Assembly: GCA_937957985.1 (NCBI GenBank)
Contig: CALGOH010000272.1
Span: 1 to 28,202 of the forward strand
Reading direction: 5' to 3'
From: an uncultured Verrucomicrobiae bacterium
Lineage (GTDB): Bacteria > Verrucomicrobiota > Verrucomicrobiia > Verrucomicrobiales > Akkermansiaceae
Length of the DNA: 28,202 nucleotides
Positions 1 through 6,028 of this stretch are shown here, piece after piece (the stretch's first letter is position 1; every line of letters starts with the position of its first letter). The notes below the pieces were generated by a model. The model was not told the origin of the DNA. It saw only the letters and a program-made list of their open reading frames with translations, and did no database searches. The translations under genes were made by a program, and so were the position numbers.

Positions 1-261
1 ATACGCGATGCCGCTGGTGGCGCGATCGTTTCAATCCGCGCCCCCCGCGTGGGGGGCGACGATCACGCCGTCGAATTTCCCTGCCATCACCGTGTTTCAA
101 TCCGCGCCCCCCGCGTGGGGGGCGACACGCTGCGGCCTTTGCCGTGCCTGTGGGCAGTGTGTTTCAATCCGCGCCCCCCGCGTGGGGGGCGACTTCACCA
201 CCTCGCCGCTCAGGTCGTTGAGCACCTCGTTTCAATCCGCGCCCCCCGCGTGGGGGGCGAC
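1..261 (-). CRISPR. Type I-C CRISPR array (leader-proximal end, cut by window edge)
   Basis: Four identical 33-bp repeats lie at 28-60, 94-126, 161-193 and 229-261. They are separated by unrelated spacers of 33, 34 and 35 bp (61-93, 127-160, 194-228); 27 bp of a further spacer reach the window edge. In the minus-strand sense the repeat begins GTCGCCCCCC and ends GGATTGAAAC, the classic type I-C form. It can fold into a perfect 8-bp stem of C6/G6 plus CG pairs with an ACGC loop, leaving an 11-nt 3' end as the crRNA 5' handle after Cas5c cleavage. Orientation follows from the ATTGAAAC end and from cas2 lying upstream on the same strand, so the newest spacer should be 194-228. The repeats show no degeneration, so the leader end looks active. 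Targets of the spacers cannot be determined here. Confidence 0.98.
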
Positions 262-446
262 TGCGGCAGGTTGAAGCTCATCAGGATCAATGACAAGCAA
301 CGACGATTCCGCGAACCCCTTCCTGGCAAGGTTGCCGAGGGGTGCTGAAGGGTTTCTGGTGCTGTCAAAGAGCCTGACAATGAGGCAGTGAGAGCGATCG
401 CGAACCTCCCAGAGAATCTTTGGGTGATGCGCCTTCGCGCGGCCTT
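262..446 (-). promoter_or_regulatory. CRISPR leader region between cas2 and the array
   Basis: These 185 bp separate the cas2 stop codon from the first repeat and must hold the array promoter and the adaptation signals. No convincing gene or further repeat copy is present. The most visible element is an imperfect hairpin at 315-343: a 6-bp outer stem (ACCCCT/AGGGGT) and an inner GGCA/TGCC stem around a 4-nt loop. It has no T-tract, so it does not look like an intrinsic terminator. The leader is not notably AT-rich. No IHF consensus was found. The exact promoter could not be assigned. Confidence 0.6.
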
Positions 447-737
447 TCAGAGGATGAGTGGACCATCCACATCGTAGCCCTGCTTTGAGCCATGATGCTC
501 GACCTTGTGGTGCCAGTTCGAGCCCAAATGATAGAAGCGCACCGAGTCCGTTTCGGGGTCAATTAGATCGAGCAGGATGCCCTTCAGGCAGGTGAACTGG
601 GCGGGGTCGATCTTGCATTCGAAGACCGAGTTCTGCACCCGCTGTCCGTAGTCGAGGCAGGCCTTGGCGACACGTCGCAGCCGTGACCTCCCCTTCGGCG
701 TCGTGGTGGAAACATCGTAGGTGACGAGGACGTACAT
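447..737 (-). CDS. cas2: CRISPR-associated protein Cas2 (type I-C)
   Basis: A 96-residue protein of normal Cas2 length. Cas2 forms the central dimer of the Cas1-Cas2 spacer integrase and acts structurally during integration next to the leader. The N-terminus MYVLVTYDVS is the canonical ferredoxin-fold first strand with the conserved Asp (D8), followed by the RRVAKACLDYGQRVQNSVFEC segment (split here as RRVAKACLDYG and QRVQNSVFEC) typical of the family. The frame is open far upstream, but the ATG at 737 is chosen because the homologous region begins there; the upstream codons are translated 7-bp repeat. It is the last cas gene before the leader, 46 bp after cas1. Confidence 0.97.
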   Translation of the reverse strand: MYVLVTYDVSTTTPKGRSRLRRVAKACLDYGQRVQNSVFECKIDPAQFTCLKGILLDLIDPETDSVRFYHLGSNWHHKVEHHGSKQGYDVDGPLIL

Positions 738-740
738 GGG

Positions 741-775
741 TGAAGGTTGAAAATCTGAAATTTGAAATCTGAAGT
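741..775. repeat. 7-bp tandem repeat tract, cas1-cas2 junction
   Basis: Five heptamer units in phase, with consensus (C/T)TGAAAT on the plus strand, occupy almost the whole 46-bp gap between cas1 and cas2. The tract lies directly upstream of the cas2 start. It is AT-rich in a strongly GC-rich region and belongs to the same sequence family as the tracts at 1829, 2093 and 2403. Confidence 0.85.
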
Positions 776-783
776 GGTCCGCG

Positions 784-1824
784 TCAGCGGGCCACGAAGG
801 GCGGGTAGGCGTCGAGGTCGCCACGGAGATATCGGGCGAGAAGCCGCGCCTGGAGGTGAGGGAGCAGGCCGAGGGTGGTCTTCTCGTCGAGGAAGGGATG
901 GATGATCTCGGTCTGCTTCCGCTCCTGCCACGCCTGAAGGACGAGTTTGCGTGACGCTTCCTTGAGCAGCACCGCACCGTTCTCTTTTGTATCGAAGTCA
1001 CCGCTCTGGAGTTGCTTCCGGTTGAAGAGCGACAGGGCGAGCCGGTCGGCGAAGTAGGCGCGGAATTCCTCCATCAGGTCGAGGGCGAGCGAGGGACGGC
1101 CGGGGCGGTCGCGGTGGAGGAAGCCGCACTGAGGATCGAGGCCACAGCTTTCCAGGGCGCTACGGCAGTCGTGGGTGAGAAGGCTGTAGAGGAAGGACAG
1201 CAGCGCGTTGACGGGATCGAGCGGCGGTCGGCGGGTGCGACCGCTGATGCGGATGGCGGGGTCGTTGTTCGTCAAGAGTCGGGGGAATGCGGCGAAGTAG
1301 AAGGTGGCGCATTCGCCCTCGATGCCGCGCAGGGAGTCCAGGGTGGTGGCGCGGGGGACGGCGCGAAGGCGGTGGGCGAGCTTGTCGGCGGCGGCGAGCA
1401 GTTCGGCGGAGCGACCTGCTTCCTTCTCGCCGTGGTCGCGCGCGGCGCGGAGGAGGACGGTCCGGGTGTTGGCGATCTTGGCGGCGATGATGTTGGCGGC
1501 GATCGCGACGGAGGCGGGTTCGTGGTCGGCGCGGCGGTATTGCTCGCGGCGCAGGAGGATGTTGCCCGTGGTGAAGCCGTTGGCGCTGGCGAGGAACTTG
1601 CCGTGGGGATTGTGCAGGCTGAGGGCCACGCCGGCCTCGGCGCATGCGGACATGAGCGAGGCGGACAGGGTGGTGTCCCAGGCGAGGGTGACGATGCCGT
1701 CGAGGTTGTGAAGCGGCACTCGCAGGCGGGATTCGCCTTCGTGGCGGATCTCCACGGCGGCCCCGTCCTTGCGGAGGTAGGCACCTTCGAGCGTGACGAA
1801 GAGGGTGTTGAGATGCCGGCGCAT
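784..1824 (-). CDS. cas1: CRISPR-associated endonuclease/integrase Cas1 (type I-C)
   Basis: A 346-residue protein, the usual length of type I-C Cas1 (about 340). Cas1 is the metal-dependent integrase that inserts new spacers at the leader-repeat junction with Cas2. The N-terminal beta-rich domain covers about residues 1-80, followed by the helical catalytic domain. Metal ligands are visible as E169 in GIEGECATF, H237 in GFLHRDRPGRPS and the acidic DLMEEFR stretch (249-254). The start at 1824 (MRRHLNTLFVTLEGAYLRKDG) is chosen by family alignment. The open frame continues upstream through translated 7-bp repeat and antisense of the neighbouring gene. It lies between the S23-type gene and cas2, and its start codon abuts a heptamer tract. 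Confidence 0.97.
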   Translation of the reverse strand: MRRHLNTLFVTLEGAYLRKDGAAVEIRHEGESRLRVPLHNLDGIVTLAWDTTLSASLMSACAEAGVALSLHNPHGKFLASANGFTTGNILLRREQYRRADHEPASVAIAANIIAAKIANTRTVLLRAARDHGEKEAGRSAELLAAADKLAHRLRAVPRATTLDSLRGIEGECATFYFAAFPRLLTNNDPAIRISGRTRRPPLDPVNALLSFLYSLLTHDCRSALESCGLDPQCGFLHRDRPGRPSLALDLMEEFRAYFADRLALSLFNRKQLQSGDFDTKENGAVLLKEASRKLVLQAWQERKQTEIIHPFLDEKTTLGLLPHLQARLLARYLRGDLDAYPPFVAR

Positions 1825-1828
1825 TTGG

Positions 1829-1856
1829 ATTTCAAATTTGAGATTTGAGATTTCAG
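1829..1856. repeat. 7-bp tandem repeat tract between S23-type gene and cas1
   Basis: Four in-phase units of consensus ATTT(C/G)A(A/G), with partly degenerate units on each side (to about 1863). The tract contains the stop codon of the S23-type gene (1853-1855) and ends next to the cas1 start codon. With the tract at 2403-2451 it brackets the S23-type gene. Confidence 0.87.
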
Positions 1857-2401
1857 ATCGGACTGGCGGGTCCATTGCGGCGTTCCCAGGCGAGACGGGC
1901 GGGGTGGTCGGCGGGAAGCTGCGAGACGATGCCGCGTTCGGCTTCGAGCAGGCTCTTGTGGCCCTGTTCGCGAACCTGACGCTTGTCCCAGTCGCCGCGG
2001 GTCTTCTCGTTGAGATGGCGCTGCCCCCTGATGTCGGAGTTCTGCAAGGAATCCGCCCAGGCCCGCAACTGCCGCGAGCAGCTCTCGGCGAGAGATTTGA
2101 GATCCGAAATTTCAGATTTGAAAGCGCGCAGCTTGGGGCGTCGCTCGAAGTAGCAGAGCATCGAGCGGGTTTCGCCGGCGGAGCCGCGGGCGATGTAGAG
2201 GAAGGCCAGGAGTTCGTTGGTCGTGCCGCGCTCGAATCCCTCGGCGATGTTGTTCGAGACGGAGAGCGAGCAGCGGTCGAGCTGGTCTCGCTTGGAGAAG
2301 GTGATGTGGGCCTTGGCGGCGGTGAGGAAATCCTCGCAGCCCTCGGCCAGGCGGATCGCGGTCTGCCACACGGGCAGGTCTTCAAAGCGTTCGTAGGTCA
2401 T
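1853..2401 (-). CDS. Four-helix-bundle protein (S23 / 23S rRNA intervening-sequence family) inside the cas operon
   Basis: 182 residues. The first 120 match the S23/IVP four-helix-bundle family: FEDLPVWQTAIRLAEG at the N-terminus, SVSNNIAEGFERG at 47-59 and FLYIARGSAGETRSML at 67-82 are its three hallmark segments. Family members form small oligomeric helical bundles; some relatives (Avd in diversity-generating retroelements) bind nucleic acid, but the role of free-standing copies is unknown. Members are usually about 120 residues, so the basic tail of about 60 residues (from NSDIRGQRHLNEK) is an extension. Residues 94-103 (FKSEISDLKS) are encoded by a 7-bp repeat tract. The gene is 13 bp after cas4 and 28 bp before cas1, a position with no counterpart in canonical I-C operons, and heptamer tracts lie on both sides. 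No Shine-Dalgarno motif is visible. I infer a mobile or repeat-associated gene, possibly co-opted. Confidence 0.9.
   Translation of the reverse strand: MTYERFEDLPVWQTAIRLAEGCEDFLTAAKAHITFSKRDQLDRCSLSVSNNIAEGFERGTTNELLAFLYIARGSAGETRSMLCYFERRPKLRAFKSEISDLKSLAESCSRQLRAWADSLQNSDIRGQRHLNEKTRGDWDKRQVREQGHKSLLEAERGIVSQLPADHPARLAWERRNGPASPI
2093..2120. repeat. 7-bp tandem repeat tract inside the S23-type gene
   Basis: Four in-phase heptamers (AGATTTG, AGATCCG, AAATTTC, AGATTTG) form part of the reading frame of the S23-type gene and are translated as FKSEISDLKS. Base changes within the units remove the TGA that a perfect repeat would produce in this frame. Confidence 0.8.
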
Positions 2402-2402
2402 G

Positions 2403-2451
2403 GAGATTTGAAATTTCAGATTTCAGATTTCAGATTTTCGATCTGGGATTT
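2403..2451. repeat. 7-bp tandem repeat tract at the cas4 3' end
   Basis: Seven consecutive heptamers, of which three are identical CAGATTT. The longest tract in the window. On the minus strand it encodes the last 11 residues of Cas4 (KSQIENLKSEI) and its TGA stop codon, then runs to 2 bp before the start codon of the S23-type gene. Confidence 0.92.
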
Positions 2452-3045
2452 CACGTAGGCGGCGGCGGAGCGGCGCGGGGCTCGGGGCTTGCACAGGTCG
2501 ATGAGGGAACAGGCGTCGCATTTCCGCACGTCGTATTCGGCGGAGGGGGTGTGGCGGGAGTCGATGAGTTGGTGCAGTTGTTGCGCGAGTTCGGTGCAGA
2601 GGGCGCGCAGTGTCGTGTCGAGGGCCACCTCGAAGCGCCGGTGGGTCTTGCCGTAGAAGAGGAGGCCGAGGGGGATCTCGATCCCGAGCATTTCCTCGAG
2701 CGCCATGGCCTGGGCGCAGACCTGCACCTCGTCGGCGCGGTGCGCCTTGGGCTTGCCGCGCTTGTATTCGATGGGGAGCACCGTGCCATCGGCATGGAAC
2801 TCGACGACGTCGCACTGGCCGGAGAGTCCGAGCCTTTTCGAAGCGACCGGCAGGCCGCGGGTGATGCGGACGCCGGGACGCGATTCGTCGGGACCGTCGT
2901 GGGCGTTCGCATGCATGCGGCGGCCCTCGGCGGTGAAGCGGTTCTCGGCCCAGGCCTGCTCCAGGTGGATGAGCGCGCACTGGCGCGGACAGTAGAGGAA
3001 ATGCTGGAGCGCGGAGAGGGGAAGGAGGTCGTCATCGGGGTTCAT
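2416..3045 (-). CDS. cas4: CRISPR-associated exonuclease Cas4 (type I-C), C-terminus made from a repeat
   Basis: 209 residues from the ATG at 3045; an alternative ATG at 3069 would add eight residues but lies inside a likely operator. Cas4 is a RecB-family nuclease with a 4Fe-4S cluster that selects PAM-containing prespacers and trims them for Cas1-Cas2. Cluster ligands are C19 (FLYCPRQC) and C176, C179, C185 (KCDACSLIDLC). The RecB nuclease residues are D79 (GQCDVVEF), E93 and K95 (PIEYKRG), and the QxxxY-like helix is QVCAQAMALEE. The last 11 residues, KSQIENLKSEI, come from the heptamer tract at 2403-2451 and probably replace the native end. It is separated from the upstream cas genes by the antisense vapBC, so it may depend on a promoter in the 48-bp divergent gap. 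Confidence 0.96.
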   Translation of the reverse strand: MNPDDDLLPLSALQHFLYCPRQCALIHLEQAWAENRFTAEGRRMHANAHDGPDESRPGVRITRGLPVASKRLGLSGQCDVVEFHADGTVLPIEYKRGKPKAHRADEVQVCAQAMALEEMLGIEIPLGLLFYGKTHRRFEVALDTTLRALCTELAQQLHQLIDSRHTPSAEYDVRKCDACSLIDLCKPRAPRRSAAAYVKSQIENLKSEI

Positions 3046-3059
3046 GGGCACGCGGGAGA

Positions 3060-3094
3060 TTGACTGCATGCACTCGGCGGGTAATATGCATGCA
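3060..3094 (+). promoter_or_regulatory. vapBC promoter with twin TGCATGCA operator, in the cas4-vapB divergent gap
   Basis: A -35 TTGACT (3060-3065), a 16-bp spacer and a -10 TAATAT (3082-3087) place the transcription start at or next to the vapB ATG (3094), so the mRNA is probably leaderless. Two identical 8-bp palindromes, TGCATGCA at 3065-3072 and 3087-3094, are 22 bp apart (two helical turns). They overlap the end of the -35 and of the -10 respectively. This fits two ribbon-helix-helix dimers on one DNA face, the usual way VapB/FitA antitoxins repress their own operon. The same sites lie 20-50 bp upstream of the cas4 start. Confidence 0.7.
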
Positions 3095-3333
3095 TGGCGC
3101 AGGTGACGGTCAGGAGTGTGGACGAGGCGTGGGTGGCGAAGGCGAAGGCCGTCGCGGCCCAGCGCGGCGTGTCGATGAATGCCGTGCTGGTGGAGGCGCT
3201 GGGCCGGGGGCTGGGCGTGGAGCGCAAGACGAACGGCCTCGAGCGCTTCGCCGGCACATGTCCCGACGGGTTCGGTCCGGAGTTTGATGAGGCGATGAAG
3301 GAGTGCTCGAGGATCGATCCCGAGGGCTGGTGA
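3094..3333 (+). CDS. vapB: FitA/VapB-like ribbon-helix-helix antitoxin
   Basis: 79 residues. The N-terminal 45 (AQVTVRSVDEAWVAKAKAVA, then RGVSMNAVLVEALGRGLGV) are a ribbon-helix-helix DNA-binding domain: a short beta strand followed by two helices with the typical S-MNAVLVEAL second helix. The C-terminal part, ending DEAMKECSRIDPEGW, should wrap the toxin active site. It overlaps vapC by one base and should form the autorepressing VapBC complex on the palindromes upstream. The module is on the plus strand while the surrounding cas genes are on the minus strand. Confidence 0.9.
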   Translation: MAQVTVRSVDEAWVAKAKAVAAQRGVSMNAVLVEALGRGLGVERKTNGLERFAGTCPDGFGPEFDEAMKECSRIDPEGW

Positions 3334-3725
3334 TGAGGATTTCGCTGGATACGAACGCCTACTCGGACCTGAAGCGGGGCACGCGGTGGGTCCGGGAAGT
3401 GGCGACCGCTTCGGAGGTGCGGATTTGTGCCACGGTGCTTGGCGAGCTGCGGTTCGGATTCGGGATCGGGAAGGGGAAGGCGAAGAACCTGCGCGAGCTG
3501 CAGGAGTTCTTGGACGATCCGGTGGTGTCGCAGGCGGTGATCGGCGACTCCACCGCCATCCTTTACGGCGATCTGAAGCGCTACCTGCGGGCGAAGGGCA
3601 CGCCGATTCCGGAGAATGACATCTGGATCGCCGCCTCCTGCGTGGAGGATGGAGCGGTGTTGTTGACGAGTGACCGGCATTTCGAACGCTTGCCGCAGGT
3701 CAGCGTGATCTGGCCGGAGGAGTGA
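3333..3725 (+). CDS. vapC: VapC-type PIN-domain ribonuclease toxin
   Basis: 130 residues, normal VapC length. VapC toxins are Mg-dependent endoribonucleases that cut tRNA or rRNA when free of antitoxin. All four PIN acidic residues are present: D6 (LDTNAY), E38 (LGELRFG), D96 (PENDIWIAA) and D114 (LTSDRHF). The start is the ATG at 3333, overlapping the antitoxin stop (TGATG); an upstream in-frame ATG at 3303 is inside vapB and is less likely. It converges with the unknown gene at 3757, leaving 31 bp. Any cas read-through transcript from cas7 to cas4 would be antisense to this gene. Confidence 0.93.
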   Translation: MRISLDTNAYSDLKRGTRWVREVATASEVRICATVLGELRFGFGIGKGKAKNLRELQEFLDDPVVSQAVIGDSTAILYGDLKRYLRAKGTPIPENDIWIAASCVEDGAVLLTSDRHFERLPQVSVIWPEE

Positions 3726-3756
3726 GGTCATGGGGTGGGGGGCGGCTCGCGGGGCA

Positions 3757-4614
3757 TCAGTCGGGACTGTCGGGATCGGGTGGCCAGCCGTGCGGGTCGG
3801 TTCCGTAAACTTCCTGATAGGCGAGCACGACCGCCGGCGGAGCGCGATCGAGAGCCCGCCGCTTGGCCTCGGCGAGGTCGCGCGCCATCGCCTCCCGTTG
3901 TTTCCGATCCTCCTCGTCCTCCCGCCTGCGCTTTTCCTCCTCGGCGAAGGCCTCCGAGGGATCGTAATCGGCCGGATTGGTAGGTTCCTTGCGGAAACGA
4001 ACCACGTGGATCCGGGGGAAGGCATACTTCCACTCGTAGCCGAGTTGCCGGATCCGGCGGAAGATCAGGCGATAGACCGGGCGCAGGTCCGTGCGATGGC
4101 CGATGAGCGAAGTGCCCATGTAGAAGCGCATGTGGTCCCCGTCCCGCCAGTTTCCATCCACCGCGCGGTCTTCGAGGAAATCATCGATCAGACCCGAGAC
4201 CATGCGGAAGCTGCCGAAATGGACGGCGTCGCCGTTCCGGTCGATGAGATCGTGGTTGTTCGAGAGAATGTCCCAGAGGCAGTCGCCGAGGAGTTCGGTG
4301 AATTCCTGCCCGTCGGTCGAGTTGAAGACCGGCCCGGGCTTCTCGCTGGCGAGGAATTCCTCGAAGGTCGGGACCGGTTCCTCTTCGGGGTCGGGGAGAC
4401 CCTCGCGGCGTCGGCTGATCTCGTGGATGGGACTTTTCAGCCAGCGAAGGTGTTCCTCGTAGCGCTGCTCGTCGGTCGGGTGGAAGGCCAGCCGCAGGGG
4501 CGAGGCCTGCCAGCCCTCCGGACAAAGCTCCGCAAGCAGGCCCGGATCCCTGAGTCCGCCTGGAAAGAGACGGGACAGGAAATCCAGCGCCTGCTTGTCG
4601 GTGAGGGTGGGCAT
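3757..4614 (-). CDS. Unrecognised gene inside the I-C cas operon, directly after cas7
   Basis: 285 residues; I do not recognise a domain. It begins 3 bp after the cas7 stop, so it is almost certainly cotranslated with cas7. The most conserved-looking block is at about 160-210, with RFYMGTSLIGHRTDLRPVY and then RQLGYEWKYAFPRIHVVRF. The N-terminal 90 residues are acidic, and about 220-255 is a highly charged helix (EEEKRRREDEEDRKQREAMA) likely to be a single alpha helix or coiled coil. No signal peptide, membrane segment or metal motif is visible. I have an impression that the HRTDLRPVY block occurs in other hypothetical proteins of Verrucomicrobia and Planctomycetes, which would make it a general gene captured here, but this is unverified. 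A role as an accessory to interference is possible only from position. Confidence 0.85.
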   Translation of the reverse strand: MPTLTDKQALDFLSRLFPGGLRDPGLLAELCPEGWQASPLRLAFHPTDEQRYEEHLRWLKSPIHEISRRREGLPDPEEEPVPTFEEFLASEKPGPVFNSTDGQEFTELLGDCLWDILSNNHDLIDRNGDAVHFGSFRMVSGLIDDFLEDRAVDGNWRDGDHMRFYMGTSLIGHRTDLRPVYRLIFRRIRQLGYEWKYAFPRIHVVRFRKEPTNPADYDPSEAFAEEEKRRREDEEDRKQREAMARDLAEAKRRALDRAPPAVVLAYQEVYGTDPHGWPPDPDSPD

Positions 4615-4617
4615 GGG

Positions 4618-5586
4618 TCAGATGCGGCGGATGAGGGTGACTCCGTTGCCGAGATTTTTCTCTTCTCCGGGCTTCACGACTTCGTCGAGGGGCTTGCCGT
4701 CGAATGTAATGCGGCTGGCGTAGTCGGCGAATTTGCGCGGCGGCTTGCCGTCTTCGGTGGGGCGCTCCTCGAAGGATTCGATGCGGAGGCGGTCAAAGAG
4801 GGAGTGGCTCGGAGCGTTTCCCAGAGGCTTTTCGTGTTTGAACACGAGCAAGCCACGGGTGGCCATCGTTCCGGCCGGTCGAGCAGCGGAGGCATCGAAC
4901 TCAAACGCTTTCTCCAGCGCCTGAAGCAGGACTTCGAGGTCGGAGTCCGCGCCGTCATCAGTGAAACCGGTCTGGCGGGCGAGGAAGGGATTGATGGTGC
5001 CATGGGTGCGGTAGAGCGCATAGGGGATTGTGAATTTCCTGCCCATGGTGCGGTTGTCTCCAGCCTGCTTCTCCGCCTCGGCGGCGGTGGTGACGGCCAT
5101 GCGGGTGACCGCGTGTTCGCTGGTGACGACCGGATCGATTGAGCGAGCGAATGCGAGTTGGACCGGACCGCGAACCTGGCCACAGTTGACGTCGGTGGTC
5201 ATGACGGCTCCGAACGTGCGAATGTCGAAGAAGTTCGAGCACATCCACTTTTTTACATTCTCGGCATCCTCGACGGCCTTAGGGAGCTTTCGTTTCGCCG
5301 GCTTAAGGTCGTAGGCCTTGTAGGCCCGCTCGTGCTGGTCGTTGAGAACGGCCTTTTCCCTTACATAAATGTCAAAGGCGCGATCCTTGGTTTCACTGTC
5401 GTTGCGCTGGTCACCCGGATGGGTCATCTGGATGAAGTTCCGGATTTTTCTCTTGAGACAGACATCGGTGACGAGTCCTTGTCCGGTTTCAGTGTCGAGG
5501 CGTGGGAGGTTTCCTGCATCGGGATCGCCGTTGGGATTGGCGTCGGCGGCGTCGAAGAGGTAGATGAAGTCGTATCGGTGGTTCAT
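4618..5586 (-). CDS. cas7: Cas7c/Csd2, type I-C Cascade backbone subunit
   Basis: 322 residues, about the usual Csd2 length (280-320). Cas7 polymerises along the crRNA spacer to form the Cascade backbone. The N-terminus MNHRYDFIYLFDAADANPNG (F-D-x-x-x-x-N-P-N-G-D-P) is the diagnostic Csd2/Cas7 signature, followed by PRLDTETGQGLVTDVCLKRK. The block FGAVMTTDVNCGQVRGPVQ and then FARSIDPV is the second family hallmark, and the end PLDEVVKPGEE is typical. It lies 19 bp after cas8c. Confidence 0.97.
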   Translation of the reverse strand: MNHRYDFIYLFDAADANPNGDPDAGNLPRLDTETGQGLVTDVCLKRKIRNFIQMTHPGDQRNDSETKDRAFDIYVREKAVLNDQHERAYKAYDLKPAKRKLPKAVEDAENVKKWMCSNFFDIRTFGAVMTTDVNCGQVRGPVQLAFARSIDPVVTSEHAVTRMAVTTAAEAEKQAGDNRTMGRKFTIPYALYRTHGTINPFLARQTGFTDDGADSDLEVLLQALEKAFEFDASAARPAGTMATRGLLVFKHEKPLGNAPSHSLFDRLRIESFEERPTEDGKPPRKFADYASRITFDGKPLDEVVKPGEEKNLGNGVTLIRRI

Positions 5587-5605
5587 GGTATTTTGGAGGG
5601 ATGGA

Positions 5606-6028
5606 TTAGATAAGTTCAGGTTGGGGAAGCTTCTCCGGGTCGGGTTCTTCTGAATCGGGATCGTCTTTCTTCGTCCAGAGATCCTTGCGCTTGTGGTAGT
5701 AGCCGATCGCGAAAAGACCCTGATCGCGGAGATTCAGGTGGGCGGGGAACTCGTCCATCGGTTCGGGCTCGCCGAGAACCGACTGAACCTCCCGTTCGCG
5801 GTAGATCTGGTAGCCCTTGTTGCCGGAGGAGGCTTTGGACAAGTGGTGTCCGTAGGTGCGCATGAGCCGCGGGAAGACACTGGCGGGCGTGGCCGAGGCG
5901 CTGCTGTAGAAGCGGTCGCGGATGCCGGCATTGATGTCGCCCAGAGCGTCCTGCTGAGTCTTCTCCAGCAGTGCGAAGAGGGCGCCGAGTCGATAGGCAG
6001 GGTCCGGTTTGTCGGGATCGTAGGTCAT
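5606..6028 (-). CDS. cas11c: Cas11c small subunit, internal translation product of cas8c
   Basis: In type I-C systems the small subunit is made by independent translation from within cas8c (established for Desulfovibrio and others). Here an in-frame ATG at 6028 (residue 465 of Cas8c) starts MTYDPDKPDPAYRLGALFAL, matching the place where known Cas11c products begin, just before the NPAYxLGRLFA-like helix. It would give 140 residues. No good Shine-Dalgarno sequence precedes it (the upstream bases are CATCCCC), so the start codon is inferred from homology in position, not from a ribosome-binding site. Confidence 0.6.
   Translation of the reverse strand: MTYDPDKPDPAYRLGALFALLEKTQQDALGDINAGIRDRFYSSASATPASVFPRLMRTYGHHLSKASSGNKGYQIYREREVQSVLGEPEPMDEFPAHLNLRDQGLFAIGYYHKRKDLWTKKDDPDSEEPDPEKLPQPELI

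Noticed and set aside
285..300. IHF site in the leader (GATCAATGACAAG)
   Set aside because: It matches only the ATCAA half; the TTR half of the consensus is absent.
262..343. A further spacer followed by a degenerate repeat next to the array
   Set aside because: The hairpin at 315-343 shares only a few bases with the repeat and has a different stem and spacing; it is treated as leader.
784..2385. A 533-residue N-terminally extended Cas1
   Set aside because: The first 187 residues are low-complexity, antisense-phase sequence over the S23-type gene and repeat; Cas1 homology starts at 1824.
1853..2401. Accessory (Avd) gene of a diversity-generating retroelement
   Set aside because: The fold family is shared, but no reverse transcriptase and no template/variable repeat pair is present.
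3730..5142. Long plus-strand open frame antisense to the unknown gene and cas7
   Set aside because: It is a GC-rich shadow frame; the minus-strand proteins have clear family motifs and operon spacing.
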